Positions 29,574 through 40,662 are shown, counted from the stretch's first letter. The stretch: DNA of 64,000 nt from Microbacterium sp. EYE_78 (GCF_023149035.1 NZ_JAHXMY010000003.1:1-64000), one strand, 5' to 3'. Program-made: numbers and translations. Notes: generated by a model from the sequence alone, not told the origin.

Positions 29574-31892
29574 TCAGACGCCTGCGGCGACGCTCTCCCG
29601 CACGGCGCGAGCAGCTTCGACGATGTGGCGCAGCGACGCGACCGTCTCGTCGTATCCGCGGGTCTTGAGCCCGCAGTCCGGGTTGACCCACAGCCGCCGG
29701 ACCGGCAGCTCCGCGGCCGCCCGCTCCAGCAGCGCGGTGATCTCGTCGACCGACGGCACCCGGGGCGAGTGGATGTCGTAGACGCCCGGGCCGATGCCGT
29801 GTGCGAACCCGGATGCCGCGATGTCGCCGATGACCTCACCCCGACTGCGTGCCGCCTCGATCGAGGTGACGTCGGCATCGAGCGCGGCGACGGCGTCGAT
29901 GACGACTCCGAACTCGGAGTAGCAGAGGTGCGTGTGGATCTGGGTCGCGTCCGCTGCGCCCGAGGTCGCCAGCCGGAACGATCCGACGGACCACGCGAGG
30001 TAGCCAGGCTGGTCCGCGGTGCGCAGCGGGAGCAGCTCGCGCAGCGCGGGCTCGTCGACCTGGACGATGGCGATCCCCGTTGCTTCGAGGTCGGCGATCT
30101 CGTCGCGCAGGGCGAGGGCGACCTGATCCGCCGTGACGGCCAGCGGCTGGTCGTCACGGACGAACGACCACGCCAGGATCGTGACCGGACCGGTGAGCAT
30201 CCCCTTGACCGGCTTGTCCGAGAGCGACTGGGCGTACGCGGCCCACGGCACGGTGATCGGTGCGGGCCGGGACACGTCGCCCCACAGGATCGACGGTCGG
30301 GTGGCCCGCGATCCGTACGACTGGACCCACCCGTTGCGCGTCACCGCGAATCCGTCGAGATGCTCCGCGAAGTACTGGACCATGTCGTTGCGTTCGGGCT
30401 CCCCGTGGACGAGGACGTCGAGTCCGACCTCCTCCTGGAGCGAGACGACACGGGCGATCTCGCGGCGGAGGAAGCCGTCGTAACCGGCGTCGTCGATGCG
30501 GCCGGCGGCGTGGTCGGCGCGGGCCCGTCGGATCTCGGCCGTCTGCGGGAACGAGCCGATGGTCGTGGTGGGGAGGGCGGGGAGGCCCAATGCCTCGTCC
30601 TGCGCCGCGGAGCGGATCGCGAAGTCGGTCCGCCGATAGTCCCCGTCGGTCAGGGCGGCGGTCCGCGCGCGGACCGCCGCGTCGCGGACACCCGGAGCCG
30701 AATCGCGATCCGCGAGCGCCGCCGTCGCGGCATCCAGTTCGTCGGCGATGCCGGATCGTCCTCCGTCGAGCCCTCGGGCGAGGGTGACCACCTGCCCGAC
30801 CTTCTGGTCGGCGAACGCGAGCCAGGACGACAGCCGCGCGTCGAGCTCCGGCTCATCGGCCAGGTCGTGGGGAACATGCTGCAGGCTCGTCGACGTGCCC
30901 GCGGCGACGACGGCGGCACCCAGCCGCGCCGCGGCGTCGAGGGTGTCGGCCGCTCCGGCGAGATCCCCCCGCCACACGTTGCGCCCGTCGACGACCCCCG
31001 CGACGAGTGCCTTCGAAGCGAGACCGGGATGGGGCTCGGGGAGGGATCCGCGGGTGAGGTCGATTGCGAGGCCCTCGACCGCCGAGGCGGCGAGCGCGTG
31101 CCACCCCTGCGACGACAGCGGGCCGTAGCCTGCTGCGACGAGGAGTTTCGGGCGCCGCGTCGCCGCGGCGAGCACGGCGTAGGTGCGCGCGGCCGCATCC
31201 GCCAACTCGTCGTCCGTGTACCCGAGCGACTGGCTCACCAGCGCGGGCTCGTCGAGCTGCACCCACTCCGCTCCGGCATCGCGGAGGGTGCGCAGCAGCT
31301 GTGCGTAGACGGGGAGGAGGTCGTCGAGACGCTCGAGGGGCCGCGGCGCGCCAGAAGCACTCGGCTTGGCGAGGGCGAGGAAGGTCACCGGACCGACGAG
31401 CACGGGCCGCGTCACGACGCCGTCGGCGATCGCCTCGGCGACCTGTCGCGAGAACCGGTCGCTCGACAGCGAGAAGCGGGTCTCGGGGCCGATCTCGGGC
31501 ACGAGGTAGTGGTAGTTCGTGTCGAACCATTTGGTCATCTCGAGGGGCGCGTCCTCGCCCTCGCCGCGCGCGGCGGTGAAGTACGCCGCGAGGGGAACCT
31601 CCCCATCGGCGCCGCGGAGCCGGTCGAATCGCGCCGGAAGCGCGCCGACCGCCGCGGCGACGTCGAGCACCTGGTCGTAATAGGAGAACGATTCGGGGAT
31701 GGCGGAGTCCGTGCGGCCGAGGCCGAGGGCTGCGAGACGCTCCCGGGTCCGACGGCGCAGGTCGGCGGCGACCTGTTCCAGCCCGCCCTCGTCGAGGTCG
31801 CCGCGCCAGTGGGCTTCGACCGCGCGCTTGAGTTCGCGGCGGCGGCCGATGCGGGGGTAGCCGAGGATCGTTCCGGCGGGGAAGGCGGTCAT
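29574..31892 (-). CDS. metE: cobalamin-independent methionine synthase
   Basis: 772 residues. Transfers methyl from 5-methyltetrahydropteroyltri-glutamate to homocysteine. N-terminal folate-side domain starts [20 protein letters not shown]; the C-terminal catalytic domain carries the zinc ligands in THLCYSEFG and [13 protein letters not shown]. Length is typical for MetE. The ATG overlaps the metF stop (ATGA), giving a transcript that makes and uses methyl-folate. Confidence 0.97.
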   Translation of the reverse strand: MTAFPAGTILGYPRIGRRRELKRAVEAHWRGDLDEGGLEQVAADLRRRTRERLAALGLGRTDSAIPESFSYYDQVLDVAAAVGALPARFDRLRGADGEVPLAAYFTAARGEGEDAPLEMTKWFDTNYHYLVPEIGPETRFSLSSDRFSRQVAEAIADGVVTRPVLVGPVTFLALAKPSASGAPRPLERLDDLLPVYAQLLRTLRDAGAEWVQLDEPALVSQSLGYTDDELADAAARTYAVLAAATRRPKLLVAAGYGPLSSQGWHALAASAVEGLAIDLTRGSLPEPHPGLASKALVAGVVDGRNVWRGDLAGAADTLDAAARLGAAVVAAGTSTSLQHVPHDLADEPELDARLSSWLAFADQKVGQVVTLARGLDGGRSGIADELDAATAALADRDSAPGVRDAAVRARTAALTDGDYRRTDFAIRSAAQDEALGLPALPTTTIGSFPQTAEIRRARADHAAGRIDDAGYDGFLRREIARVVSLQEEVGLDVLVHGEPERNDMVQYFAEHLDGFAVTRNGWVQSYGSRATRPSILWGDVSRPAPITVPWAAYAQSLSDKPVKGMLTGPVTILAWSFVRDDQPLAVTADQVALALRDEIADLEATGIAIVQVDEPALRELLPLRTADQPGYLAWSVGSFRLATSGAADATQIHTHLCYSEFGVVIDAVAALDADVTSIEAARSRGEVIGDIAASGFAHGIGPGVYDIHSPRVPSVDEITALLERAAAELPVRRLWVNPDCGLKTRGYDETVASLRHIVEAARAVRESVAAGV

Positions 31893-32848
31893 GGGGCGGT
31901 CTCCTTGGTCGAGGCGATGATCCCGGCCTCGCGCAGGGTGGCGAGGACCGTGTCGTGGTTGTTGAAGGCGTAGAGGTGGATGCCGGGGGCGCCGCCCTCG
32001 AGGACGGCACGGCTGAGTTCCGCGGCGTATCGGATGCCGAGTTCGCGGCGCCCCTCCGCGGTCGGCTCCACGTCGAGTTCGACCGCGAGGTCGCCGGGCA
32101 CCTGCTCACCGGTGAGCTCGAGCACCCGACGGAGGCGGCCGGGCGAGGTGATCGGCATGATGCCGGGGAGGATCGGGATCAGGACACCCGCCTGCCGCGC
32201 GCGGCCGACGAAGGCGAGGTAGTCGTCGGCGTGGAAGAACAGCTGGGTGATGGCGAGCGTCGCCCCGGCCGCCTGCTTGGCGAGCAGGGCGTCGATGTGC
32301 TCGGACGGGTACCGCGACCGGGGGTGGCCGTTCGGGAAGGCCGCGACGGCGATGTCGACCTGCTGACGGCGGCCGACGCGGGCGGCCCCCGGGACACCCG
32401 GGATCGGATCTTCGCGGTAGGGCGAGTGCTCGGCCTGCACACGGTCGATGAGCTGCACGAGCTGGGCCGCGCTCTCGAGGTCGCCGAGGGCCGTCTCCCC
32501 CGGTGCGGCACCCTCGGGCGGATCGCCGCGGAGCGCGAGGAACGAGCGGATGCCGGCTGCGAGGAACTCGCGGATCAGCGCGGTCGCCTCGGCGTACGAG
32601 CTGCCGATGCAGGTGAGGTGGGCGAGGGGCTCGACGCGCGTCTCGCGGAGGATGTGCGTCAGCACGTCCAGCGACCGGCCCCCGGTGGACCCGCCGGCAC
32701 CGTAGGTCACGGAGATGAAGGACGGGGCGACCTCGGCCAGTCGCGCGATCGTCTCGTAGAGCGCGGCGTACGAGGCGTCGCTGCGGGGCGGGTACACCTC
32801 GAACGACACCGGCACGGTCGTGACGGACGGGGTCGTGATGATCGACAT
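31889..32848 (-). CDS. metF: methylenetetrahydrofolate reductase
   Basis: 319-residue flavoenzyme reducing methylene-THF to methyl-THF. [11 protein letters not shown] with the catalytic Glu, [19 protein letters not shown] and the [11 protein letters not shown] / LPGIMPI segments are typical. I start at MSIITTPSV (GGAG 8-9 nt upstream). An upstream in-frame GTG at 32968 would add a 40-residue Arg/Pro-rich extension lacking family similarity; I treat that as leader. Confidence 0.95.
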   Translation of the reverse strand: MSIITTPSVTTVPVSFEVYPPRSDASYAALYETIARLAEVAPSFISVTYGAGGSTGGRSLDVLTHILRETRVEPLAHLTCIGSSYAEATALIREFLAAGIRSFLALRGDPPEGAAPGETALGDLESAAQLVQLIDRVQAEHSPYREDPIPGVPGAARVGRRQQVDIAVAAFPNGHPRSRYPSEHIDALLAKQAAGATLAITQLFFHADDYLAFVGRARQAGVLIPILPGIMPITSPGRLRRVLELTGEQVPGDLAVELDVEPTAEGRRELGIRYAAELSRAVLEGGAPGIHLYAFNNHDTVLATLREAGIIASTKETAP

Positions 32849-32891
32849 GAGCGGTACTCCGGGGACGGCGGTAGGGGCCTGGCGGCCGCGG

Positions 32892-32910
32892 ACCGCACGA
32901 GGGGTGCGGT
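32892..32910 (-). promoter_or_regulatory. hairpin in the metF leader
   Basis: ACCGCAC / GTGCGGT arms with a 5-base loop about 45 bases upstream of metF. A TACTGT box near 32978-32983 would give a leader of roughly 120 nt. Nearby bases (GAGCGACAGCCGAGCCCGGC) faintly recall SAM riboswitches of the S-box/SAM-IV group, but the conserved GGCAACC element is missing, so I call no riboswitch. Confidence 0.35.
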
Positions 32911-33052
32911 GACATCGCGGGCGGGTGCCGGGCTCGGCTGTCGCTCCGGACCCGGATGACCGGGCCACTGGTCAGCCACAGTAGCCACCGGCATCCCGTC
33001 GCGACAGGGGTGTGACGGTTCGTTGAGACATGTGACGCCGCATTGCGCCGCG

Positions 33053-33058
33053 TAGCGT
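33053..33058 (+). promoter_or_regulatory. -10 box of the S9 peptidase gene
   Basis: TAGCGT, 6 nt (GGACGC), ATG; leaderless pattern. Confidence 0.5.
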
Positions 33059-33064
33059 GGACGC

Positions 33065-34972
33065 ATGACGACCGTCGCGCCGTACGGCTCCTGGATCTCG
33101 CCCCTCTCCGCCGCGGATGCGTCCGCCGCCGGCACGCGCTTCGACGGTGCGCGCTTCGTCGGCGACGAGGTGTGGTGGGGCGAGTCCGTCGCTGCGGAGG
33201 GCGGTCGCAGTGCGGTCCGCCGATCCGCGACGGACGGGACCGTCCGGGATGTCCTGCCGGCACCCTGGGACGCGCGCTCGCGCGTGCACGAGTACGGCGG
33301 CGGGGCGTGGACGGCGTCGCCCGACGGCATCCTGTTCTTCGTCGAGAAGACCGATCAGCGGATCTGGTCGCTCGTGCCCGGGCAGGAGCCGGTGGCCCTC
33401 ACACCCGAGGACCCCGCCGCACGCCACGGCGGTCTCCGATGGCAGCACGGCGTCCTGCTGGCCGTTCGCGAACAGCACGGCGATCACCCCGTGCCGAGCC
33501 GGTCGATCGTCCGGATCCCGCTCGAGGGCGGCGCCCCGGTCGAGGTGGTGGCCGGCTCCGACTTCGTCGCACAGCCCGCCCTGTCCCCGGGCGGCGACTC
33601 GCTCGCGTGGGTGGCCTGGAACCATCCGGACATGCCGTGGGACCGCACCGAGGTGCGCGTCGGCTCGCTGGTCGACGGACGGGTGACCTCCTGGCGCCGC
33701 GTCAGTTCGGGCACGACCGCCGCGCTGCAGCCGGAATGGGATGCCGAGGGCCGCCTCGTCTTCGTCGACGACCCGAGCGGGCGGTGGAACCTGTGGCGCA
33801 CGGGCGACGCGCCGACCGGCACGGACGGCGCGCCCGCCGTATGCGTGGCACCCGCGGACGCCGACACCGGCGGCGGTCTGTGGGTACTCGGCTCCCGCTG
33901 GTACGCGCCCCTCGCCGACGGGTTCGCGGCGGTGCGCACCAACGGCAGCAGCGAGATCGTCCTGGTGCACCCGGACGGCAGTACCAGCCCGACGGAGGTG
34001 CCCGTCCGCGACCGGGCGGTCATCGAGGACGCCGCGGTCACACGCGTGCTCGTCTCCGGGTCGGCGCCGGGTGTCTCGGGCGTCTGGCTCGTCGAGGCGG
34101 ACGGGCGGGCGACCCTCGTGCGCGGCAGTCGCTCCGACCTCGACGAGCGGTGGATCCCGTCCGTGCGGGAGGTCACCGTCGCGGGACCGCACGGCGAGGT
34201 GCACGCCTACGATCACCCCCCGACGAATCCCGGGTTCACCGCGCCCGACGGTGAGCTGCCGCCCTACGTCGTCCTCGTGCACGGCGGCCCGACGGCGCAC
34301 GTCGGCGGGGTCGCGGACAGCAAGACCACGTTCTTCACGAGCCGCGGGATCGGCGTCCTCGACGTCAACTACGGCGGTTCGACAGGGTACGGCCGCGCCT
34401 ACCGCGATCGCCTGCACGGGCAGTGGGGTGTCGTCGACCGCGATGACGTCGCGGCTGTGGCATCCGGTCTCGCGGCGGAGGGCCGTGCGGACTCGTCCCG
34501 CATCGCCATCGAAGGCGGCTCAGCGGGTGGATGGACCGTGCTGTCCGCCCTGGCACGGACCGACGTCTTCGCCGCAGGGATCTCGCGATACGGCGTCGGC
34601 GACGCGCGGTTGCTGGCGACGGACACGCACGACTTCGAGGCCCGCTACCTCGACGGACTCATCGGACCGCTGCCGGAGGCGGAGGACCTCTACGTGGAGC
34701 GGTCGCCGTTGACCCACACGGACGGGTTCTCCGTGCCGGTGCTGCTGCTGCAGGGCCAGGATGACGCGGTCGTGCCGCCGTCGCAGGCCGAAGCGATCCG
34801 CGACGCACTGGCCGCGCGCGGCGTGCCGCACGCCTACGTCCTGTACCCCGGCGAAGGTCACGGATTCCGTCGTGCGGAGACGGTCGTGCACTCCCTCGAG
34901 ACCGAGCTCGCCTTCCTCGGTCAGGTCTTCGGCTTCGACACGCCGGGTGTGGCCGAGGTCGCACTCGAGTGA
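33065..34972 (+). CDS. S9-family (prolyl oligopeptidase/acylaminoacyl-type) peptidase
   Basis: 635-residue cytoplasmic serine peptidase with no signal peptide. The N-terminal two thirds form a beta-propeller-like region (VHEYGGGAW, SPGGDSLAW), then an alpha/beta-hydrolase domain with the nucleophile Ser486 in EGGSAGGWT, Asp in LLLQGQDDAVVP and His in YPGEGHGFR. The HGGPTAH oxyanion segment and YGGSTGYGRAYRDRL are standard. Likely processes small peptides; substrate unknown. Confidence 0.93.
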   Translation: MTTVAPYGSWISPLSAADASAAGTRFDGARFVGDEVWWGESVAAEGGRSAVRRSATDGTVRDVLPAPWDARSRVHEYGGGAWTASPDGILFFVEKTDQRIWSLVPGQEPVALTPEDPAARHGGLRWQHGVLLAVREQHGDHPVPSRSIVRIPLEGGAPVEVVAGSDFVAQPALSPGGDSLAWVAWNHPDMPWDRTEVRVGSLVDGRVTSWRRVSSGTTAALQPEWDAEGRLVFVDDPSGRWNLWRTGDAPTGTDGAPAVCVAPADADTGGGLWVLGSRWYAPLADGFAAVRTNGSSEIVLVHPDGSTSPTEVPVRDRAVIEDAAVTRVLVSGSAPGVSGVWLVEADGRATLVRGSRSDLDERWIPSVREVTVAGPHGEVHAYDHPPTNPGFTAPDGELPPYVVLVHGGPTAHVGGVADSKTTFFTSRGIGVLDVNYGGSTGYGRAYRDRLHGQWGVVDRDDVAAVASGLAAEGRADSSRIAIEGGSAGGWTVLSALARTDVFAAGISRYGVGDARLLATDTHDFEARYLDGLIGPLPEAEDLYVERSPLTHTDGFSVPVLLLQGQDDAVVPPSQAEAIRDALAARGVPHAYVLYPGEGHGFRRAETVVHSLETELAFLGQVFGFDTPGVAEVALE

Positions 34973-34978
34973 ATGCGA

Positions 34979-35020
34979 ACGGCGGATGCCGCGGGCTCGG
35001 CGAGCCGCGGCATCCGCCGT
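34979..35020. terminator. bidirectional terminator between the S9 peptidase and hflX
   Basis: A long hairpin, ACGGCGGATGCCGCGG and complement (16 bp or more) around a CTCGGCGAG loop, between convergent genes; again contains GGATGCC/GGCATCC. Confidence 0.85.
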
Positions 35021-35042
35021 GCTCCGGTCGTGACGACCGGGC

Positions 35043-36557
35043 CTAGACCGTGTACGGCGCGAGCTCCGCGGCGAGGCGCTCCGACACGTGCGCGTGCACG
35101 GCGGTGCCGCCTGCCTCGTGCGAGGTCGACACGATGTGCCCCGACTCGTGGACCGCGTTGACGAGATCGCCTCGGTCGTACGGCACGAGCGCCCGCACCT
35201 CGACCGCGGGCAGCGGCAGCGCATCCTCGATCGCGGCGCGGAGGTCGGCGATGCCCTCCCCGGTGCGCGACGAGACGAAGTGCGCCTTCGGCTCGAGGCC
35301 GCGCAGGACGAGGCGGGTGTCGGGGTCGACCAGGTCGGCCTTGTTGAAGACGACGATCTCGTTGGTCGATCGCGCGCCGACGTCGCCCATCACGTCGCGG
35401 ACGGTCGCGAGCTGGGCCGCCGGGTCGGGGTGGGAACCGTCGACCACGTGCACGATGACGTCGGCGCCGCCGACCTCCTCGAGGGTGGAGCGGAACGCCT
35501 CGACGAGCTGATGCGGCAGGTTCCGCACGAATCCGACGGTGTCCGTCAGGGTGAACACGCGCCCGTCGGCCGCCTCGGCGCGACGGACGGTCGCATCCAG
35601 CGTCGCGAACAGCGCGTTCTCGACGAGGACCCCCGCGCTCGTCAGCTTGTTGAGCAGGCTCGACTTGCCGGCGTTCGTGTACCCGGCGATCGCCACCGAC
35701 GGGATCGTGTTGCGCTTGCGCTCGGCGCGCTTGGCGTCGCGGGCCGGAGCGAAGTCGCGGATCTGCCGTCGCAGCATCGCCATGCGCGTGCGGATGCGGC
35801 GGCGGTCGAGCTCGATCTTCGTCTCACCCGGTCCGCGCGAGCCCATGCCCGCACCGCCGGCACCGACTTGGCCACCGGCCTGTCGGCTCATCGAGTCACC
35901 CCAGCCGCGCAGCCGTGGGAGCAGGTACTCGAGCTGCGCGAGCTCGACCTGCGCCTTGCCCTCGCGGCTCTTGGCGTGCTGACTGAAGATGTCGAGGATG
36001 ACGGTGGTCCGGTCGATGACCTTGACCTTCACGACGTCCTCGAGCGCGCGCCGCTGGCTGGGCGCGAGCTCGGTGTCGGCGATGACGGTGTCCGCACCGA
36101 CCGCGACGACGAGGTCGCGCAGCTCGGCGGCCTTGCCGCGTCCGATGTAGGTGGCGGGGTCCGGATGCGGCCGCCGCTGCAGGACGCCGTCGAGGACGAC
36201 GGCGCCCGCCGTCTCGCTCAGGGCGGCGAGCTCGCGCAGCGAGTTCTCGGCATCCTCGTGCGAGCCCTGCGGGTAGACCCCGATGAGCACGACGTTCTCG
36301 AGCCGCAGCTGCCGGTACTCGACCTCGGTGACGTCCTCGAGCTCCGTCGACAGCCCGGGCACGCGTCGGAGCGCGGCGCGCTCCTCGCGATCCCACTGCT
36401 CGCCGTCGGTGTCGCCGTACGCGACCGTGCTCTCGTCCTGCAGCGCCTGCGCCGCACCGAACACGCGCACCCCAGAGCGCGCATCGGCGCGCGCGAGCAC
36501 CCGGTCGACGGGATCCACCGCGTCGTCCGTCGTGGAAGGGGTGGTGGTGTCTGTCAT
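35043..36557 (-). CDS. hflX: ribosome-associated GTPase HflX
   Basis: 504 residues. The N-terminal HflX domain (about 80-200, including AATYIGRGKAAEL-like PATYIGRGKAAEL and ADTELAPSQRRALED) is followed by a Gly-rich linker GAGGAGMGSRGPGETK and the GTPase domain: G1 GYTNAGKSS, G3 DTVGFV, G4 FNKADLV. HflX splits stalled or stressed 70S ribosomes. AAAGGAT Shine-Dalgarno before the ATG and a TAGAGT box about 35 nt upstream. Confidence 0.95.
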   Translation of the reverse strand: MTDTTTPSTTDDAVDPVDRVLARADARSGVRVFGAAQALQDESTVAYGDTDGEQWDREERAALRRVPGLSTELEDVTEVEYRQLRLENVVLIGVYPQGSHEDAENSLRELAALSETAGAVVLDGVLQRRPHPDPATYIGRGKAAELRDLVVAVGADTVIADTELAPSQRRALEDVVKVKVIDRTTVILDIFSQHAKSREGKAQVELAQLEYLLPRLRGWGDSMSRQAGGQVGAGGAGMGSRGPGETKIELDRRRIRTRMAMLRRQIRDFAPARDAKRAERKRNTIPSVAIAGYTNAGKSSLLNKLTSAGVLVENALFATLDATVRRAEAADGRVFTLTDTVGFVRNLPHQLVEAFRSTLEEVGGADVIVHVVDGSHPDPAAQLATVRDVMGDVGARSTNEIVVFNKADLVDPDTRLVLRGLEPKAHFVSSRTGEGIADLRAAIEDALPLPAVEVRALVPYDRGDLVNAVHESGHIVSTSHEAGGTAVHAHVSERLAAELAPYTV

Positions 36558-36623
36558 GTGATCCTTTCGCGGCCTCGCGGCCATCCGTGCACTCTAGCTT
36601 CCCGCGGCTCCGAACGCCTCCGC

Positions 36624-36629
36624 TACGCT
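36624..36629 (+). promoter_or_regulatory. -10 box of the RsmC-like methyltransferase gene
   Basis: TACGCT, 6 nt (CGTCGC), ATG; leaderless pattern. Confidence 0.5.
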
Positions 36630-36635
36630 CGTCGC

Positions 36636-37277
36636 ATGGGGAGCGATCATTACTTCAGCGCGTCCCCGTCCAGCTCTGAGAACCTCCGCCGCATCCGCGT
36701 GACCCTGGCGGGCCGCGACGTCGAGGTGACGACGGCGGGCGGGGTCTTCAGTCCCGACCATGTGGACGGCGGGACGGCCGTGCTGTTGGCCAACACGCCC
36801 CCTCCGCCGGCCGGCGGCCACCTGCTCGACCTCGGATGCGGCTGGGGACCGATCGCCCTCTCGCTCGCCCTCGACGCGCCGCACGCGACGGTCTGGGCGG
36901 TCGACGTGAACGAGCGCGCGCTGGACCTGGTCCGCCGCAACGCTGAGCATCTCGGCCTCGACAACGTCAACGCCGTGCTGCCCGAGGATGTTCCCGCGGA
37001 GGTCGCGTTCCGCACCATCCGCTCGAACCCCCCGATCCGCGTCGGGAAGGACGTCCTCCACGGCCTCCTCGAGACGTGGATCCCGCGGCTCGCCGAGCGC
37101 AGCGACGCGTGGCTCGTCGTGCAGCGCAACCTCGGTTCGGATTCGCTCCAGCGGTGGCTCGCGGCATCCCTCGACCGCGGGTACTCGGTCAGCCGGGCGG
37201 CGACGGGTCGCGGGTTCCGGGTGTTGAAGGTGCGCCGGCACGGGACGCCCGCCACGGGGACGATCCCGCTGCCGTGA
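36636..37277 (+). CDS. class I SAM-dependent methyltransferase, RsmC/RlmG-like
   Basis: 213 residues beginning MGSDHYFSASPSS, with the SAM-binding LLDLGCGWGPIALSLA (about 67-82), acidic VDVNERALDLVRRNAEHL, and the SNPPIR motif IV characteristic of guanine/adenine N-methyltransferases acting on RNA. Members of this group methylate 16S or 23S rRNA guanines; the exact base is not predictable. Divergent from hflX. Confidence 0.9.
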   Translation: MGSDHYFSASPSSSENLRRIRVTLAGRDVEVTTAGGVFSPDHVDGGTAVLLANTPPPPAGGHLLDLGCGWGPIALSLALDAPHATVWAVDVNERALDLVRRNAEHLGLDNVNAVLPEDVPAEVAFRTIRSNPPIRVGKDVLHGLLETWIPRLAERSDAWLVVQRNLGSDSLQRWLAASLDRGYSVSRAATGRGFRVLKVRRHGTPATGTIPLP

Positions 37278-37284
37278 GGGGCGT

Positions 37285-38151
37285 TCAGGCGAGGGTGATC
37301 TCGCCGGAGTAGACGAGGGACGCGGGCCCCGACAGCAGCACGCGCTCGCCCTCCGAGGTGCGCACGACGCGGACGCCGAGCCGCCCCCCGGGGACGTCGA
37401 CCGTCCAGCGATCAGGCGCGCCGGCGCCGGCCCAATGACGGACGGCGAGGGCGGATGCCGCGACGCCCGTCCCGCACGAGAGGGTCTCCCCCACGCCCCG
37501 TTCGAACACCCGCATCCGGATCGCGCCGACCCCGTCCTGCACGAGCGGCTCCTCGGGCACGACGAACTCGACGTTCGCGCCGGCGGAGGGCTGCGGGTCC
37601 AGGTGCGGCTGGACGGTGAGATCGAGGTCCGCGAGCTCGTCGAGACTCGACAGCGCGACGACCACGTGCGGATTGCCGACATCGATGCCGAGACCGGGAC
37701 GCGCGACCTTCAGGCCCCGCCCGCGGACGAGCACCTCGTCGTCCACCGGACGCCACAGTCCGAGATCCACCTCGAAGCCGTTGTCGCTGAGCGTGACGGA
37801 CTTGGTGCCCGCTCGTGTGCCGACGGCGAGGGTCTCCCCCGGCGCGAGCGTCACGAAGCCCGCGCTCAGCAGATACTTCGCGAAGACCCGGACACCGTTG
37901 CCGCACATCTCGGCGATGGAGCCGTCGGCGTTGCGGTAGTCCATGAACCACTCGGCGTCGGGCGTCGCCGCGCCGGCGTCGATCGCGCTGGAACGGACCA
38001 CGCGCAGCATGCCGTCGCCGCCGATCCCGAACCGGCGGTCGGTCAGCGCCGCCACCTGCTCGCCGGTGAGGTCGAGCGCGCCATCGGGGTCGGCGACGAT
38101 CACGAAGTCGTTGCCCGTCCCGTGGCCCTTGGTGAACGCGATCGTCGGCAT
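37285..38151 (-). CDS. dapF: diaminopimelate epimerase
   Basis: 288 residues; interconverts LL- and meso-diaminopimelate for lysine and peptidoglycan. Both catalytic cysteines are present: Cys83 in AEMCGNGVR and Cys226 in [20 protein letters not shown] is the usual start. TAGAAT 6 nt before the ATG. Downstream neighbour of miaA. Confidence 0.97.
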   Translation of the reverse strand: MPTIAFTKGHGTGNDFVIVADPDGALDLTGEQVAALTDRRFGIGGDGMLRVVRSSAIDAGAATPDAEWFMDYRNADGSIAEMCGNGVRVFAKYLLSAGFVTLAPGETLAVGTRAGTKSVTLSDNGFEVDLGLWRPVDDEVLVRGRGLKVARPGLGIDVGNPHVVVALSSLDELADLDLTVQPHLDPQPSAGANVEFVVPEEPLVQDGVGAIRMRVFERGVGETLSCGTGVAASALAVRHWAGAGAPDRWTVDVPGGRLGVRVVRTSEGERVLLSGPASLVYSGEITLA

Positions 38152-38157
38152 CCCCCG

Positions 38158-38163
38158 ATTCTA
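38158..38163 (-). promoter_or_regulatory. -10 box of dapF
   Basis: TAGAAT, 6 nt (CGGGGG), ATG; near-consensus -10 in leaderless position. Confidence 0.55.
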
Positions 38164-38186
38164 CGGGCGCCCGCCTGCGCGTCGGC

Positions 38187-39098
38187 TCAGCCGGAGAGGA
38201 GCTCGGATGCCGCCGCTCCGGGCTGCATCCACGCCAGCTCGCGGTACCGCTTGAACCACGAGACCTGCCGCCGCGCGTACCGACGGGTCAGGGCCTGCGT
38301 CTGCTCGATCGCCTCGGAGGCGGTGAGGCGACCGTCCAGCTGCGCGAGCGCCTGCGCGTAGCCGATGGCGCGAGGAGCCGTCGTGCCCGACTCCAAGCCG
38401 AGCTCGCGCAGCCGCGCCGCTTCGTCGACGATGCCCGCCGCCCACATCCCCTCGACGCGCCGGTCGAGCCGGTCGACGAGCTCGGCCCGGTCCACGTGCA
38501 CGCCGCGGACGACGGTCCGCCCGTGCCAGAGATCCGGCGACTCCGGCAGCGCCGCCCCGTGGGTGTCGGCTCCCTGCAGCACGACCTCGAGCGCACGGAC
38601 GATCCGACGACCGTTGCCCGGGTCGACGCGTGACGCCGTCGCGGGGTCGGCGGCACGCAGCCTGGCGAGCAGTGTCCCCGGCCCGTCCCGTTCGAGCTCG
38701 GCTTCGAGCTCGCGACGGAGCGCCTCGTTTCGCGGCGGGAAGCGGAAGTCGTAGAGCACGCTCGACACGTAGAGACCCGAGCCGCCCACGAGGACGGCAT
38801 CGCGGCCTCGGGCGAAGATCCCCTCGATGGCCGCGCGGGCATGGGCCTGGTAGGCGGCGACGGCGGCGTCCTCGGTCACGTCCAGCACGTCGAACAGGTG
38901 GTGCGGGATGCCGCGACGCTCCGCGACGGGGAGCTTCGCGGTCCCGATGTCCATCCCTCGGTACAGCTGCATCGCGTCGGCATTGACGATCTCGGCGCCG
39001 GGGCCGTCTCGGGTCAGCGCCTCGGCGAGGTCGAGCGAGAGCGCCGTCTTGCCTGTGCCGGTCGCACCCACGATCGCCCACAGGCGCGGTGCGCCCAC
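38187..39098 (-). CDS. miaA: tRNA dimethylallyltransferase
   Basis: 303 residues; adds dimethylallyl to A37 of tRNAs reading UNN codons. P-loop [11 protein letters not shown] lies at about 8-18, with [17 protein letters not shown], the RRIVRALEV segment and [11 protein letters not shown] near the C-terminus. The start is taken as GTG at 39096-39098, 4 bases after the miaB stop. Earlier in-frame starts lie within miaB and give unrelated sequence. Works upstream of MiaB in the same modification. Confidence 0.93.
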   Translation of the reverse strand: MGAPRLWAIVGATGTGKTALSLDLAEALTRDGPGAEIVNADAMQLYRGMDIGTAKLPVAERRGIPHHLFDVLDVTEDAAVAAYQAHARAAIEGIFARGRDAVLVGGSGLYVSSVLYDFRFPPRNEALRRELEAELERDGPGTLLARLRAADPATASRVDPGNGRRIVRALEVVLQGADTHGAALPESPDLWHGRTVVRGVHVDRAELVDRLDRRVEGMWAAGIVDEAARLRELGLESGTTAPRAIGYAQALAQLDGRLTASEAIEQTQALTRRYARRQVSWFKRYRELAWMQPGAAASELLSG

Positions 39099-39102
39099 GG
39101 AC

Positions 39103-40662
39103 TCAGCGCCCGGGCGCGACGGGGCGGAGTGTGGGCAGCCCCAACGAGACGGCGCGAGGCGCCCCGTCAGCGGATGCCGGGGCGGGCACACCGCACGAAT
39201 CAGCCTGCGCACGGTCCCAGGCGTCACCAGCCCGTGTCCGGCGGATGCGCAGGGGCGCACTGTCAGGGCTGTCGGCCAGGAGGTGGAACGGAGCGGCGTG
39301 CGTGATCGTCACCGATACGACGTCGCCCGGCCGAGGCACGGGCGATCCCTCCGGCAACTCGAAGTGGACGAGTCGGTTGTCCTCCGCGCGTCCCGTCAGG
39401 CGGTGCGTCGCGGCATCCTTCTTGCCCTCGCCCGTGGAGACGAGGACCTCGACCGTGCGACCGAGCTGTCGCTGGTTCTCCTCGAGGGAGATGCGCTCCT
39501 GGAGGGCGACGAGCCGGTTGTAGCGCTCCTGGACGACCTCCTTGGGAACCTGGTCGGGCATCGTGGCCGCAGGGGTGCCCTCGCGGATGGAGTACTGGAA
39601 GGTGAACGCGCTCGCGAACCGGGCCTGCTCGACGACGCGCATGGTGTCCTCGAAGTCCTCGTCGGTTTCGCCCGGGAAGCCGACGATGATGTCGGTCGAG
39701 ATCGCGGCGTGCGGCATCTTGGCGCGGACGCGGTCGAGGATGCGGAGGAAGCGCTCGCTGCGGTACGAGCGCCGCATCGCCTTGAGGATGCGGTCCGACC
39801 CGGACTGCAGCGGCATGTGCAGCTGTGGCATGACCGCAGGGGTCTCGGCCATCGCATCGATCACGTCGTCGGTGAAGGCGGCGGGGTGCGGGCTCGTGAA
39901 TCGGACCCGCTCCAGCCCGGGGATCTCGCCCGCCGCGCGCAGCAGCTTTCCGAACGCATGCCGGTCACCGAACTCGACGCCGTAGCTGTTGACGTTCTGG
40001 CCCAGCAGGGTGACCTCGATCGCGCCGTCCTCGACGAGCAGTCGGATCTCGTTCAGGATGTCGCCGGGTCGGCGGTCCTTCTCCTTGCCGCGCAGGCTGG
40101 GCACGATGCAGAACGTGCAGGTGTTGTTGCATCCGACCGAGATCGAGACCCACCCGCTGTGGGCCGAGTCCCGCTTGGTCGGGAGCGTCGACGGGAAGAT
40201 CTCCAGCGACTCGAGGATCTCCAGCTCGGCCTCGCCGTTGTGGCGCGCGCGCTCGAGCAGGCTCGGCAGGGATCCCATGTTGTGGGTGCCGAAGACGACG
40301 TCGACCCAGGGTGCCTTCTGCTGGACGGCATCCTTGTCCATCTGCGCCAGGCAACCCCCGACCGCGATCTGCATGCCGTCGTGCTTGTCCTTGCGGCTCT
40401 TGAGGTGACCGAGGGTGCCGTAGAGCTTGCCCGCAGCGTTGTCACGGACCGCGCACGTGTTGATCACGACCACGTCGGCCTCGGCGCCGACCTCGGCCCG
40501 GATGTAGCCGGCCGACTCGAGCGACCCTGAGAGCCGCTCGGAGTCGTGGACGTTCATCTGACAGCCGAAGGTCCGCACTTCGTAGGTGCGGGGGCGACCG
40601 TCGTCGGCGACGGCGGCGGCGGACGGGGCGATCAGGGTGGGAGCAGCGGAAGGGCTGGACAT
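39103..40662 (-). CDS. miaB: tRNA-2-methylthio-N6-dimethylallyladenosine synthase
   Basis: 519-residue radical-SAM methylthiotransferase. The UPF0004 domain has three Cys (FGCQMN, NTCAVRD, GGCLAQ), the radical-SAM cluster motif [13 protein letters not shown] (CxxxCxxC) follows at about residue 175, and a TRAM domain (about 415-480) ends the conserved part. The C-terminus carries a 30-40-residue tail rich in Ala, Arg and Pro, not part of the family core. It directly precedes miaA. Confidence 0.96.
   Translation of the reverse strand: MSSPSAAPTLIAPSAAAVADDGRPRTYEVRTFGCQMNVHDSERLSGSLESAGYIRAEVGAEADVVVINTCAVRDNAAGKLYGTLGHLKSRKDKHDGMQIAVGGCLAQMDKDAVQQKAPWVDVVFGTHNMGSLPSLLERARHNGEAELEILESLEIFPSTLPTKRDSAHSGWVSISVGCNNTCTFCIVPSLRGKEKDRRPGDILNEIRLLVEDGAIEVTLLGQNVNSYGVEFGDRHAFGKLLRAAGEIPGLERVRFTSPHPAAFTDDVIDAMAETPAVMPQLHMPLQSGSDRILKAMRRSYRSERFLRILDRVRAKMPHAAISTDIIVGFPGETDEDFEDTMRVVEQARFASAFTFQYSIREGTPAATMPDQVPKEVVQERYNRLVALQERISLEENQRQLGRTVEVLVSTGEGKKDAATHRLTGRAEDNRLVHFELPEGSPVPRPGDVVSVTITHAAPFHLLADSPDSAPLRIRRTRAGDAWDRAQADSCGVPAPASADGAPRAVSLGLPTLRPVAPGR

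Noticed and set aside
29337-31973. Plus-strand open frame of about 878 codons opposite metE
   Set aside because: Antisense of MetE with no recognisable protein features.
32849-32990. SAM-I/SAM-IV riboswitch before metF
   Set aside because: Key conserved GGCAACC element and pairing partners are not present.
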